From: Fimbriimonadaceae bacterium
GTDB lineage: Bacteria; Armatimonadota; UBA10988
Direction: 5' to 3'
DNA length: 64,000 nt
Assembly: GCA_020850355.1 (NCBI GenBank)
Contig: JADZEX010000018.1
Coordinates: 62,001-126,000, forward strand
Every line of letters starts with the position of its first letter. Position 1 is the first letter of the stretch. The position numbers were made by a program, and so were the translations under genes. The notes beneath the pieces are model-generated. The model saw nothing but the letters and a program-made list of their open reading frames with translations. It had not been told where the DNA came from and did no database searches. Shown piece after piece: positions 48,645-57,900 of this stretch.

Positions 48645-50135
48645 GTGGCGACTCCCCGCACCAACTTGCTCCTGCTGATGACCGACCAGCAGCGCGGCGA
48701 CACGCTCGGTTGTGCCGGGCACCCGGTCTGCGAGACGCCCTGGCTCGACCAGCTCGCGAGCCAGGGCGCGCGCTTCGCCCATGCGTACAGCGCGGTGCCG
48801 TCCTGCATCCCGGCGCGGAGCATCCTGCACACCGGGATGACCGCCTGGAACTGCGGGCAGCTCGGTTACGTCGGCCTGCGCCACCGCGACTACCCGCACA
48901 CCTTGGCCGGCGAGCTGACCGCCGCGGGCTACCAGACGATTTGCGTCGGCAAGCTGCACGTCTGGCCGCAACGTGCTCACTGGGGCTTTGAGCGGACCGT
49001 GCTCGACGAGAGCAGCCGCGTCGAAACGCCCGGCTTCCAGAGCGACTACCTGCGCTGGTTCGAGGCCCACCGCGAGGGGGCCTACGGCTACCGCGACCAT
49101 GGCCTCGACTGGAACTCCTGGGTCAGCCGCCCGTCGCACCTGCCGGAGCACCTCCACCCGACGCACTGGACCGCGCAGCAGTCGCTCGAGTTCTTGCAGC
49201 AGCGCGACCCGACGCGGCCGTTCTTCCTGTTCACCAGCTTCGCCCGGCCACACTCACCCTTCGACCCGCCGGAGCCCTACTTCCGGATGTACGACGGCCG
49301 TGCCGACCTGCCGCCGGCGGCCGTCGGGTCCTGGGCCGACCAGGTCTACCCGTTCCCCGAGCAACGCGACCTCGTGAACGCCTGGCGGGCCGAGCGGACG
49401 CCTCGCGAGACCGCCCGCGCCCGCGCCGGTTACTACGGCTCGGTGACCTGCATCGACCACCAGATCGGCCGGCTGCTCTACGAACTGCAGCGCCTGCGGC
49501 TGGACCAGACCACGACGATCGTCTTCTGCAGCGACCACGGCGACATGCTCGGCGACCACCACCTCTGGCGCAAGACCTACGCCTACGAGGGCTCCGCCCG
49601 CGTGCCCTTCCTGGTCCGCCCGGCGCCGGTGCTGGGGCTCGCCGGCGGCCAGGTCGTGGAGCAGCCGGTCGAACTGCGCGACATCCTGCCGACCCTGCTG
49701 GAGTCGGCGGGGGTGCCGCTGCCGGACCTGGTCGACGGCCGCAGCGTGCTGCCGCTGCTGCGCGGTGAGACGGCCGGCTGGCGCGACTACCTGCACGGGG
49801 AGCACGCCACCTGCTACCATCCCGCCGCCGAACACCATTACGTCACCGACGGCTGCGAGAAGCTGGTTTGGCTGCCGCGCGCCGACCGGTTGCAGTTCTT
49901 CGACCTGACCGCCGACCCGTTGGAGACCCGCGACCTGGCCGCCGATCCCGCCTCCGCCGACCGCGTTGCGCGGTGGACCGGGCGGCTGGTCGCCGAGCTG
50001 GAGCCGCGCGGCCTGGGCCTCGTCGAGTCCGGGCGGCTGGTCGCTCAGACCGACCGCCCGGTGGTCCGCCTGAGCCCGCTGCACGAACGTTACGAGCGGC
50101 CGTTCGAGGCTCCGCCGCCGCCGCACCACCTGTGA
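48645..50135 (+). CDS. Arylsulfatase/choline-sulfatase-type sulfatase
   Basis: About 496 aa; GTG start with AGGA 6 bases upstream. No signal peptide is seen (MATPRTNLLLLMTDQQRGD), so it is probably cytosolic. The sulfatase motif is SCIPAR with Cys54, the Cys-type that is converted to formylglycine. Metal-site residues are Asp14 and Gln15 at the start and Asp/His in VFCSDHGDMLGDHHLWRK. HSPFDPPEPYFRMY and YYGSVTCIDHQIGRLL fit the choline/aryl sulfatase group. It removes sulfate esters from an organic substrate. A formylglycine-generating enzyme is not in the window. It is cotranscribed with the glycyl-radical-like enzyme. Confidence 0.9.
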   Translation: MATPRTNLLLLMTDQQRGDTLGCAGHPVCETPWLDQLASQGARFAHAYSAVPSCIPARSILHTGMTAWNCGQLGYVGLRHRDYPHTLAGELTAAGYQTICVGKLHVWPQRAHWGFERTVLDESSRVETPGFQSDYLRWFEAHREGAYGYRDHGLDWNSWVSRPSHLPEHLHPTHWTAQQSLEFLQQRDPTRPFFLFTSFARPHSPFDPPEPYFRMYDGRADLPPAAVGSWADQVYPFPEQRDLVNAWRAERTPRETARARAGYYGSVTCIDHQIGRLLYELQRLRLDQTTTIVFCSDHGDMLGDHHLWRKTYAYEGSARVPFLVRPAPVLGLAGGQVVEQPVELRDILPTLLESAGVPLPDLVDGRSVLPLLRGETAGWRDYLHGEHATCYHPAAEHHYVTDGCEKLVWLPRADRLQFFDLTADPLETRDLAADPASADRVARWTGRLVAELEPRGLGLVESGRLVAQTDRPVVRLSPLHERYERPFEAPPPPHHL

Positions 50136-50221
50136 GTAGAGCCTGGCGCAACCTTCAAGTTACCTGGCCTGCCGAGGTACCCGATCCAGGGGCCGATTGA
50201 CCTCTGCGAGGGAGTGGTACC

Positions 50222-51022
50222 GTGGCGCAACAGACGGTGGCCGGCGAGCAGTACCTGGTCTGCGTGCTGGACGAACAGTTCTACGGTCTGCCGGCGGCGG
50301 CGGTGCGGGAGGTGGTCTGTCCGCCGCCAGCGACGGCCCTGCCACGGCGAGATCCCGCGATGAGGGGCGTGATCAACCTGCGCGGCCAGGTCCTGCCGCT
50401 GATCGACCTGCGCACCCGCCTCGGACTGCAGGCGGACACTGCGCTGACCGGCCTGGCAGAGCTCCTGACCGCTCGCGAGGAGGACCACGTCCGCTGGCTG
50501 GCGGCCCTGGAGCGGGCGGTGCAGGAGGGCAGCGAGTTCACCTTGGCCCGCGATCCGCAGCGCTGCGCCTTCGGACAGTGGTACGACCAGTTCCGTCCGC
50601 GACAACGCGAGCTGAGCGAGCAGATGCGCAAGTTCGATGAACCGCACCGCCGCATCCACGGGTTCGCCGACCGGGTCTTGACGATGGCCGCGCAAGGCCG
50701 CCGCCAGACGGCCCAGGCCCTGCTGATCGAAGCGCGCCACGGGGCTCTGGCGCACCTCAAGCGACTCTTCGCCGCGACTCGCGAGATGGTCCTGCACCGC
50801 CGTGAGGTCGCCGTGGTGGTGCTGGTCAGTGGCCAGCCCTGCGCCCTGGGCGTCGACCGCGTGGAGGCCTTGGAGGAGATCCACGGCGAGATCCAGAGCG
50901 TCACGGGCGACCACGCCAACGAGCTGATCGGCTGCGTCGACCGCCCCCACGGCGGTGGGCTGCTGCAACTCTTCGCCGACCCCGCCACCTGGCTCCAGAC
51001 CGGCTGGTCCGGGCCTGACTGA
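50222..51022 (+). CDS. CheW-like protein with an inserted CZB zinc-binding domain
   Basis: About 266 aa; GTG start after GAGGGAG. Residues about 10-70 are the first half of a CheW fold (EQYLVCVLDEQFYGLPAAAVREV ... GVINLRGQVLPLIDLRTRLGL). Residues about 85-160 match the chemoreceptor zinc-binding domain: His89, then Cys115 in CAFGQW, and His142/His146 in PHRRIH. Residues about 195-260 resume the CheW fold (VAVVVLVSGQPCALGVDRVEAL ... LIGCVDRPHGGGLLQLF). CheW couples receptors to CheA; CZB domains bind zinc and in receptors sense zinc or hypochlorite. Here the sensor is built into the coupling protein. There are no other chemotaxis genes nearby. Confidence 0.85.
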   Translation: MAQQTVAGEQYLVCVLDEQFYGLPAAAVREVVCPPPATALPRRDPAMRGVINLRGQVLPLIDLRTRLGLQADTALTGLAELLTAREEDHVRWLAALERAVQEGSEFTLARDPQRCAFGQWYDQFRPRQRELSEQMRKFDEPHRRIHGFADRVLTMAAQGRRQTAQALLIEARHGALAHLKRLFAATREMVLHRREVAVVVLVSGQPCALGVDRVEALEEIHGEIQSVTGDHANELIGCVDRPHGGGLLQLFADPATWLQTGWSGPD

Positions 51023-51027
51023 CGCGC

Positions 51028-51219
51028 GGCCGCGTCGCTGGCGTCGGCAGGGCGCTCACACGTGCGACGGAGGCGAGCGGCGGGGCCGCGTCGCTGGCGT
51101 CGGCAGGGCGCTTGCGCGTGCGGCAGAGGCGAGTGGTGGGGCCGCGTCGCCGGCGTCGGCAGGGCGCTCACACGTGCGACGGAGGCGAGCGGCGGGGCCG
51201 CGTCGCCGGCGTCGGCAGG
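51028..51219. repeat. 56-bp tandem repeat, 3.4 copies
   Basis: Units begin at 51028, 51084, 51140 and 51196, each with GGCCGCGTCG at the start. Units 1 and 3 differ by one base in the parts compared; unit 2 has more changes (CTTGCGCGTGCGGCAGAGG in place of CTCACACGTGCGACGGAGG). The fourth is cut off by a hairpin GGCAGGC-GCAAG-GCCTGCC (51214-51232). No gene is visible here and the open frames are a by-product of repeat composition. CheW ends at 51022. Confidence 0.85.
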
Positions 51220-51265
51220 CGCAAGGCCTGCCGCTACGAGACGTCTGGAATCACTGGCCGGGGGC

Positions 51266-51505
51266 GGGGCCGGCTGCCAACTCGGCTACGGCGGCAGTGG
51301 AAAGACGAAGGCCCCGCTTGCGCGGGGCCGGCTGCCAGCTCGGCTACGGCGGCAGTGGAAGGACGAAGGCCCCGCTTGCGCGGGGCCGGCTGCCAACTCG
51401 GCTACGGCGGCAGTGGAAAGACGAAGGCCCCGCTTGCGCGGGGCCGGCTGCCAGCTCGGCTACGGCGGCAGTGGAAAGACGAAGGCCCCGCTTGCGCGGG
51501 GCCTT
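51266..51505 (-). repeat. 58-bp tandem repeat, four copies, each carrying the tRNA-Val terminator hairpin
   Basis: Units begin at 51266, 51324, 51382 and 51440. Units 1 and 3 read CCAACTC and units 2 and 4 read CCAGCTC, which points to duplication of a 116-bp dimer. Each contains GGCCCCGC-TTGC-GCGGGGCC; the copies start at 51310, 51368, 51426 and 51484. On the minus strand all lie downstream of tRNA-Val. Confidence 0.9.
51482..51505 (-). terminator. tRNA-Val terminator (first of four)
   Basis: On the minus strand AAGGCCCCGC (51505-51496) pairs with GCGGGGCCTT (51491-51482) around GCAA, then CGTCTTTCC follows. It begins directly after the tRNA 3' end at 51506. This is a good intrinsic terminator for the tRNA; three more copies follow at 58-bp spacing. 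Confidence 0.75.
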
Positions 51506-51577
51506 TGGGCGTGGGTGGTTTCGAACCACCGACCTCTTGAATGTGAGTCAAGCGCTCTCCCACTGAGCTACACGCCC
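51506..51577 (-). tRNA. tRNA-Val (anticodon CAC)
   Basis: Minus strand: acceptor GGGCGTG with CACGCCC and discriminator A; D arm GCTCAGTGGGAGAGC; anticodon stem CTTGA/TCAAG with loop CTCACAT (anticodon CAC); T arm GGTGGTTCGAAACCACC. No encoded CCA. Reads GUG codons. Confidence 0.95.
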
Positions 51578-51587
51578 GACGAGTGGG

Positions 51588-51616
51588 AGTATAGCCAGGA
51601 GGCCGGTCGGCGTCAA
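51588..51616 (-). promoter_or_regulatory. tRNA-Val promoter
   Basis: Minus strand: -35 TTGACG (51616-51611) and -10 TATACT (51593-51588), spacing exactly 17. The tRNA begins 10 bases after the -10. The -35 overlaps the loop and arm of the hairpin 51598-51634. Confidence 0.8.
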
Positions 51617-51634
51617 GCGCGCCGACCGGCCTCC
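51598..51634 (-). terminator. Terminator hairpin of the first prepilin-like gene
   Basis: GGAGGCCGGTCGGCG (51598-51612) pairs perfectly over 15 bp with CGCCGACCGGCCTCC (51620-51634), loop of 7. It lies 29 bases past the stop of the prepilin gene. No long U-run follows. It shares bases with the tRNA-Val -35 element. Confidence 0.7.
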
Positions 51635-51662
51635 GGTACTGGCTACGGGGCGACCGCCGCGG

Positions 51663-52361
<699 letters not shown>

Positions 52362-52480
52362 AGGGTCCTCCTGACACCCAACTCCGCTGCGTCTTGGCAG
52401 TCTGTCGCATGAGTATGACGCATCTGTCAAGGCCGATTCTTTGCGAAACCACTGCGGCCGGCGAGGTCATTACGCAACAG

Positions 52481-52508
52481 GCCTCCCGCCTGGCGGCAGG
52501 CGGGAGGC
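52481..52508. terminator. Hairpin downstream of prepilin copy 2
   Basis: GCCTCCCGCCTG (52481-52492) pairs perfectly with CAGGCGGGAGGC (52497-52508), loop of 4. It lies 46 bases past the stop of the gene ending at 52554. A second small dyad GCCGG/CCGGC lies beside it. Confidence 0.55.
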
Positions 52509-52553
52509 GCAGGTGCGGCCGGCGACCGGCCGGTGAGTTGGGGGCCCGCGGCG

Positions 52554-53258
52554 TTAGGGTGCGCCGAGGAACCAGGCGCGGTTGACCGGGGCGTCCGGGG
52601 CGAGCATCGAGTTGGTCGAGGCCCACTTGACGTGGCCGTCGACGAAGGTGATGTTCATGCCGCCGGCGTGGCGTGGGTAGCCGGTCTCACCAAGCTGGCC
52701 GCGCAGAATCAGCCCGTTGTTGTCGGTGGTGGTCTGCGCCCAGCCGGCGGTCGGACCGGGCAGCCAGTGGTTGTACCAGGCGTTGCTGCTCTCCAGCAGA
52801 AGCTGGAACTCGGCCGGGCTGTTGATCTGGCTGTCGTTGATCGGGTAGCCGTAGAGGCCGCTGTTGTTGGTCCCCTCGGGCCAGCACCAGCCGTGGGCCA
52901 TGTTCATCTGGTAGCGGGTGTTCTGAATGTTGGTGGCGGTGTCGATGTTGGCCGAGGGGCAGGCGTAGATCTGGTTGCTCTTGATGTAAGGCACGATCAC
53001 CTGGCCCCAGATCAGCCGCAGGCCGCTGCCGCTGTGGTCGTTGTAGACCGCCGGCCACTTCTCGTCGTAGTCCTGCTTGTACTGCTGGAAGGCCAGCCCA
53101 AGCTGCTTCTCGTTCGAGGCGCAGCTCGACTGCCGGGCCTTCTCGCGGGCCTTCGCGAAGACCGGGAAGAGGATCGCAGCGAGGATCGCGATGATCGCGA
53201 TCACCACCAACAGCTCAATGAGCGTGAAGCCCGTCGGGCGACGGAGCATTCGATTCAT
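52554..53258 (-). CDS. Prepilin-like H-X9-DG protein, copy 2
   Basis: About 234 aa from the ATG at 53258. Pilin signal [17 protein letters not shown] followed by the same anchor helix. The body is closely similar to copy 3 ([40 protein letters not shown]) and ends [19 protein letters not shown]. The ribosome site GGAGG (53270-53266) is part of a 14-bp hairpin. The copies probably arose by tandem duplication and then split in the middle (about 140-190), where the sequence differs most. They may be subunits of one surface fibre or processing-associated proteins. Confidence 0.88.
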   Translation of the reverse strand: MNRMLRRPTGFTLIELLVVIAIIAILAAILFPVFAKAREKARQSSCASNEKQLGLAFQQYKQDYDEKWPAVYNDHSGSGLRLIWGQVIVPYIKSNQIYACPSANIDTATNIQNTRYQMNMAHGWCWPEGTNNSGLYGYPINDSQINSPAEFQLLLESSNAWYNHWLPGPTAGWAQTTTDNNGLILRGQLGETGYPRHAGGMNITFVDGHVKWASTNSMLAPDAPVNRAWFLGAP

Positions 53259-53265
53259 GTGTTTG

Positions 53266-53330
53266 CCTCCGGCCCTCGCCGCACGGGCGAGGGCCGGAGT
53301 GTCTGTAACACCCTGCGACCCGAATGTCAA
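53266..53330 (-). promoter_or_regulatory. Promoter and SD-masking hairpin of prepilin copy 2
   Basis: Minus strand: -35 TTGACA (53330-53325), -10 TACAGA (53307-53302), spacing 17. Downstream CTCCGGCCCTCGCC (53299-53286) pairs perfectly over 14 bp with GGCGAGGGCCGGAG (53280-53267), which includes four of the five bases of the ribosome site GGAGG. A transcript from this promoter would start near 53295 and lack the part of the arm that pairs with the ribosome site. Confidence 0.5.
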
Positions 53331-53379
53331 GCCGCTGCGGCGCTGCATCCGGATCATCAGTTGCGCGGGACAGCCAGAC

Positions 53380-54078
<699 letters not shown>

Positions 54079-54105
54079 TTCGGGTTCCTCCAGGAACGTG
54101 CGGAG

Positions 54106-54134
54106 TCCATACCTGCTGCGGGGCGCGCTGTCAA
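54106..54134 (-). promoter_or_regulatory. Promoter of prepilin copy 3
   Basis: Minus strand: -35 TTGACA (54134-54129) and -10 TATGGA (54111-54106), spacing 17. The -35 overlaps the stop of the sirtuin gene. The leader contains the dyad GTTCC-TGGA-GGAAC around the ribosome site. Confidence 0.55.
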
Positions 54135-54886
54135 GTCCAGGGGGCCGAATCCTGCGTCGCCAACCGCCCGATCAGGCGCGGCAGCGCCTCCTCGGCGCGC
54201 TCGCGCAGCGACACGGTGGCCAACGCCGTCAGGGGCGTGGGCTCGGGGTTGACCTCGATCACCGGCCGCCCGCGGTGCAGGACGGTCAACGGCAGCCCGG
54301 CGGCGGGGTAGACCTGCGCCGAGGTGCCGACCACCAGACAGCCGTCGCAGGTCGCCGCCGCCGCCTGGGCAGCAGCCAGGGCCGCCGGGGGCAGCAGCTC
54401 GCCGAACCAAACCACGGCCGGGCGCAGCAGGCCGAAGCAGCGCGGACAGCGCGGCGGGACCTCGTCCTGGTCGTCCCACCGGTCGACGCCCAGGCCGTCT
54501 TCGGAGCAACGCACCTGCGCCAGGTTGCCGTGCAGCTCGATCACCTCGCGGCTGCCGGCGCGCTGGTGCAGGTGGTCGATGTTCTGGGTCACCACAGTGA
54601 CCCGCGGCAGCAGGTCCTGCAGCCCGGCCAGCGCCCGGTGCCCGGCGTTCGGCCCGAGCCGCTGCAACTGCTCGCGCCGCGCGGCGTACCACTCCCAGAC
54701 CAGCCGTGGGTTGCGCCGAAATCCCTCAGGCGTGGCGAGGTCTTCGACGCGGTGGCCTTCCCAGTAACCGCCGTTGCCGCGGAACGTCGGCACGCCGCTG
54801 GCGGCGCTGATCCCAGCACCGCTGAGCACCAGCAGGTGGCGGCATCTGGCCAAGGTCGCCAGCAGAGGCGCTGGGACATCCGACAT
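54131..54886 (-). CDS. cobB: NAD-dependent protein deacylase, sirtuin (CobB/SIRT5-like)
   Basis: About 251 aa. Sirtuin motifs: [19 protein letters not shown] (residues 19-37), [13 protein letters not shown] with QNID at 101-104, and catalytic His119 in ELHGNLAQV; then WFGELLPP and [11 protein letters not shown]. Tyr67 and Arg70 in WEWYAARR fit the Tyr-x2-Arg pair that lets SIRT5-type enzymes remove succinyl and malonyl groups. The small zinc module has only three of the four usual cysteines (Cys127, Cys147, Cys150); the second is Asp130. It uses NAD+ to remove acyl groups from lysines of cytosolic proteins. It is divergent from the large secreted gene at 54983. Confidence 0.92.
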   Translation of the reverse strand: MSDVPAPLLATLARCRHLLVLSGAGISAASGVPTFRGNGGYWEGHRVEDLATPEGFRRNPRLVWEWYAARREQLQRLGPNAGHRALAGLQDLLPRVTVVTQNIDHLHQRAGSREVIELHGNLAQVRCSEDGLGVDRWDDQDEVPPRCPRCFGLLRPAVVWFGELLPPAALAAAQAAAATCDGCLVVGTSAQVYPAAGLPLTVLHRGRPVIEVNPEPTPLTALATVSLRERAEEALPRLIGRLATQDSAPWT

Positions 54887-54982
54887 CGCCTTCGCTCCCT
54901 CCGCGGTGCGGCGCAGGAGGCCGCCGGGTCGGCGCGAATCCCCTGCGGCCGGGCTGCCGCCAGCCGCGGGAGAGCTTCGCCG

Positions 54983-57900
54983 ATGATCACGCTTGCCCTG
55001 CTCAGTCTACTCGCCAGCGATCCCGCCTGGGCTACCGCTGCCCCCGCGCAGTTGCCGCCGGTGACGGTCCGCTGGCTGGACCACGCCCAGCAGGAGACCT
55101 TGCTGGTGCAGGGCGCGCGCTACGAGTGTCGGCTGGAGACGTTGCCCCTCAAGATCACGGCGCTGCGCGTCGATGGGCAGGAGCTCCTGCCGGCCGGCGG
55201 CACGGTCCCGACCGTGGTCGACGCCGCTGGCCGCCGCCTGACCCCAGCGCCGGCCGATCTGCTGCCGGCCTGGGATGTCTGGCGCGGCCAGCGCTGGCAG
55301 CCGGCCACCTCGGCGCGCGCCCGGATGAACGTCTGGAACGCGGGTCCCTATTACTGGGACGCCCACCTCTTGGACATCCCGCTGCTGGCGCCGGACGAGG
55401 TGGCGAAGTACCAGGCGCCGCTCGGCCCGCCGCTGCGGACCTTCGACGTGTCGCGGTCGCACGAGGGTTGGGGCAATCCCCACAACGTCACGCTGTCGCG
55501 CGGGCCGGACTGCCTGCGGCTGACCTTGACGGGTGAGGACCCGTACCTCAGCCTGCCCGCCTGCGACCTGCCCGGCCCGGTCAAGCTGACGGTGCGCCTG
55601 CGGACCGACCACGGCGGCGGCGGAGCCGTCTACTACGGCGTCAACGGCCAGCCGATCGACGGCCAGTTCGTGCTGACCTTCCCGGTCAACGGTGACAGCG
55701 CCTGGCACGAGTATGCGGTCAACCTGGGCCAGGCCGGGCAGCGGATCACCGCGCTACGCTTTGACCCGCCGGGCGAGGCGGGCGTGGTCGACGTGGCCGA
55801 GGCCCGGCTCAGCGCGGTGCCGCGGGCCGAGGAGCGACCGGCCCCCGCCCGCGGCGAGCTGGTGTTGCACGCGCAGCCCGACCGCCTGGCGCTCGAACTG
55901 CGGGTCGACCCGGTCGCCGGCCGCCCCGCGCCGCAGGGCTGGCAGCTTGACCTGGGCAGCGACCTGAGCAGCGTCAGCGCTGGCGGGCAGCCGCTGGCGA
56001 CGGTCGGCGGAGCGGCGCTGCTGGGCGGGCCGGGCGTGACCCTGACGGGGCGCCAGATCGGCGGCCGGCTGAGCGGCGCGCGGCCCGGCGCCTGGGTGGT
56101 CCTGCGGCCGACCGCCGGCCGGCCAGCCACTGAGGCGATGGCCGACGACCTGCGCCCGTTGGCCGACAGCGCGGCGCAGGTCAGTGACGGGCATTGGCTG
56201 GGCTACGACCCGATCGCCGGATTCTACCGCGCTGTGGTCGACCGTGAGGGCAGCGCCTTTTCGTTCGATCCCGCCTTCCACAACCCGACCCGCCGGATGC
56301 AGCTCGGCCTGCGGCTGACCGGCGACCAGCAACGGCGCCAGGTGTTGGTCAGAGTGGCGGCCGGCAACGGCAATCTGGAGGCCGCGGCGCTGGTCGATGC
56401 TCACGGTTTCCTGCTGCCGACCGCGGCCTTCGTCTGCAAGAACTTCGCGGGCGAGCGGGAGGAGCCCGACGACACCGGCTACGGTGATGTCTACTTCCCG
56501 TTGTCGCTGGCGCCCGGCGAGGTGAAGTCCTGCACGGTCCAGCCGCTGACCGCCAACTGGGGCATCTGGCCGCTGAAGCAGGTCTCCTCGATCCGCTTCT
56601 TCCTGATCTACTGGCACTGCTCCACCGGACCGTCGGAGACCACCTGCTGGTCGATCGACTCGATGACCACCAAGAACGCCTACTTTCAGATCCCCGACTT
56701 CCGACCGCTGAGCGGGCCGTTCTGGCCGGGCCAGCCGCAGCACGACTGTCAGCATTGGCCCGGCTGGCTGCAGTACAACGACCTGGCGGGCAAGCTGATC
56801 TACGAACAGACCACCTTCGACAGCATCGCGCCCAGCCTGGCGCGGTTCACGATGCACTACCACACCAGCGACCAGACCGCCAAGGCCAAGGTCGAGGTGG
56901 TCGAAGTCCCGCAGCGCGATGAAATGCGGACGCTGGTCCGGCTGCGCTACGACTGGGTCAAGCCGCTGACGATCACCGGCGACGCCCGGCGCAGCTTCCG
57001 GTGGCTCAACATGAGCCACTTCCGTGGCCGCAACGCCGAGCTGCTGTGGACCGCGCCCGACGGCAGCACGGCCCGGCGGGCCGTACCCGCGAAGGACGAC
57101 TTCGTGCTGCTGGGCGAGCCGATGTCGCCGCAGGCCCCATTCATGGCCAGTGAAGGGCCCGGCGAGAAGTACGGCGTGGTGACCCTGGTGCAGCGCTTCA
57201 AGGCCCGGCTGGGCGGCCGTGAGTACGACCGGCCAGCAGTCTCGGCCGCCTTCGACGCCAAGGACGCCAGCGCCTGGCTGACCGTTGCGGCGCAGCAGTT
57301 GGTGCTGCAGCCGGGCGACTACCTCGAAGCCGAGGTGCTGCTAATGCCGCACGGCGAGCCCAGCCCGGCCGGTTTCAAGGCCGCGCGCGAACGCCGGCGG
57401 TATGGTCTGGAGCCGCTCAAGCTGACCGTCAAGACCGGCACCAAGGTCGGCGACTACCCGCCGCAGGTGCGTGCCAGCAACGAAGTGGCGGCCTTCCGCG
57501 TCGAGGGCGGCCATGGCGACGTGCCGCTGCTGGTCGATGGCCTCAGCGGCTGGAAGCTGCCGTTGCTCTGGATCAACGGCGTCTGGCAGGACCACCAGGT
57601 TCACGGCGGCGACGGCTATCAGGTGCAACCAGACGGCGCGGGCGGCTACCGGGCGACCTTCATCGCCCCGCATCGCGACCAGCAGGCCTTCGAGGCGCTG
57701 GTGACCCGCGCCTCCTGCACCACCGACATCACCACCGCGCGCGACCGCAACGGGCGGCTGGAGCTGCTGGCGGGTGCCGTCGGCGACTGGACCTTGCAGG
57801 CCCCAGCGCCCTTCGCGCCGGGCACCAACAACGTCCGCCCCGGCGCGCCGACGATCTCCTTCCAGGGCCGCGCCGCGGCCGTGCGGCAGGTACCGCTGGA

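Noticed and set aside
51270-51300. Second, degenerate tRNA inside the 58-bp repeat
   Set aside because: Only a D-arm-like stretch is present; no anticodon or T arm, so it is mentioned only as a possible origin.
51028-51505. Possible CRISPR array
   Set aside because: The 56- and 58-bp units are contiguous, with no unique spacers and no cas genes.
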